A stretch of 32,975 bases of DNA, from contig DNXU01000313.1 of the NCBI GenBank assembly GCA_003505715.1, positions 1-32,975 of the forward strand, given 5' to 3'. Positions 32,432 to 32,975 of the stretch are shown one piece after another; position 1 is the stretch's first letter, and the number at the start of each line of letters is the position of its first letter. The position numbers and the translations under genes were made by a program. This stretch comes from Cyanobacteria bacterium UBA8803 (GTDB lineage Bacteria > Cyanobacteriota > Cyanobacteriia > Cyanobacteriales > Coleofasciculaceae). A model generated the notes under the pieces. That model did no database searches. It was not told the origin of the DNA and worked only from the letters and a program-made list of their open reading frames with translations.

Positions 32432-32627
32432 CCAAGGCGGGATTTTTTGAATAGGGGCATTGAGCAGTATATCGAATCACCTCATGCATTGATAAAAATC
32501 TTCTGAAGACTCAATATTTGCGGGTGATTGCCTGACTACTACCAATCCATCTGCGATCGCATGATGGCCAAGGCTTTTCTGGATACCTGGGAAACAATGT
32601 ATCATAAGTATATAGTTATCACTACAA

Positions 32628-32891
32628 CTACGGGAGAGCCGATTCGGTTGCGTTGAAATTACTCAATAGCTGCTTTCCTAGCAGGATAAGTCCAAGTCCA
32701 AATAGAGTGGCTCCAATTTCTGTAACGACATTACCCATAGGCTCTTGACTTACAAACAAAGCACCAATCCAAAACAACGGTGCGCCTAAGGCCAGACATA
32801 TCCCTGAAAGCAGGTTGAGTAAACGTAAAAGAACCAATGCAATACCCAAAAGAATGAAGCCTAAAGAAAATATGAATATTGTTAGAAACAC
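32628..32891 (-). CDS. Small hypothetical membrane protein
   Basis: 87 residues with three hydrophobic stretches (MFLTIFIFSLGFILLGIALV, LLSGICLALGAPLFWIGALF and ATLFGLGLILLGKQLL) and a short polar C-terminus. No family is recognised. It lies alone about 200 bp upstream of the ECF sigma gene on the same strand. Confidence 0.55.
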   Translation of the reverse strand: MFLTIFIFSLGFILLGIALVLLRLLNLLSGICLALGAPLFWIGALFVSQEPMGNVVTEIGATLFGLGLILLGKQLLSNFNATESALP

Positions 32892-32942
32892 AATAACTCT
32901 AAAGACAACTACGCAAGAACTTGAGCAGTGGATCTCTGTTTG

Positions 32943-32958
32943 ATATCATGTCCGGTTG
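32943..32958. repeat. GTCCGGTTG-type interspersed repeat, second copy
   Basis: ATATCATGTCCGGTTG here matches ATATCGTGTCCGGTTG at 31045-31060 with one mismatch, in the same orientation and outside genes. It appears to be part of a dispersed non-coding repeat; the window ends before its full length can be judged. Confidence 0.5.
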
Positions 32959-32975
32959 ATTAACCATAATAAAAC

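Noticed and set aside
32432..32540. Shared element before the ECF sigma gene
   Set aside because: A TGCAT is present but CAGAACTAT is not found at the required spacing, so the ECF factor shows no sign of being the regulator by autoregulation.

Overview
The window looks like chromosomal DNA from a filamentous cyanobacterium of the Oscillatoriales/Coleofasciculales type. This rests on many HIP1 octamers (GCGATCGC) in and between genes, typical cyanobacterial interspersed repeats (P-P-N-x-P-P-type insertions, CCCATT-type short tandem repeats, TTACGCA-ended mini-elements), and gene families that are mostly cyanobacterial (DUF928, DUF1822, CHAT-CHASE2, TPR-CHAT, PEP-CTERM). No rRNA, tRNA or CRISPR array was seen.

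Layout. 1-340 is the start of a glycine-rich-domain-like (DUF1399/GRDP) gene cut by the window edge. 378-660 holds a MITE-like element and a pyrimidine-rich tract. 663-2565 holds siroheme/cobalamin genes (cobA and a two-domain CbiX/SirB chelatase). 2666-5071 is a membrane PAS histidine kinase. 5127-5621 is a broken tyrosine recombinase. 5786-29951 is the main block described below. 30309-30626 is a patatin fragment. 31206-32431 is a cupin anti-sigma-like protein with an ECF sigma factor, and 32628-32891 is a small membrane protein.

The main block is a protease-rich cluster. It encodes a Tat-type metacaspase (caspase-p20 plus DUF4384), a lipoprotein with two tandem retropepsin domains, a secreted PEP-CTERM/HAF-repeat protein, two TPR-CHAT proteins with a membrane hairpin inserted in the CHAT region, an M48 zinc protease, a multi-pass membrane protein, a PrsW-type intramembrane protease fused to TPRs, a DUF928 protein, a CHAT-CHASE2 membrane protein, a DUF1822 protein and a divergent sigma-70-like protein. 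Most genes are on the minus strand, with several overlaps or short gaps; one TPR-CHAT gene is on the plus strand.

The main new observation is a shared promoter-like element, TGCATA-N13-CAGAACTAT. It occurs seven times with exactly the same internal spacing, each time on the minus strand upstream of a minus-strand gene of this block: 9438-9465, 10892-10919, 17849-17876, 20342-20369, 23659-23686, 28421-28448 and 30161-30188 (last copy divergent). One copy lies in front of the sigma-like gene itself. The hypothesis is that the 484-residue sigma-like protein (28497-29951), or another dedicated regulator, controls a regulon of caspase-like and other proteases here. The element is read directly from the sequence; the regulator assignment is inference.

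Other notable points are interspersed repeats read in frame as parts of four proteins, and a relic at 10892-11190 that joins a copy of the CHAT gene 3' end (with its downstream promoter element) to a decayed copy of an unnamed cyanobacterial domain.
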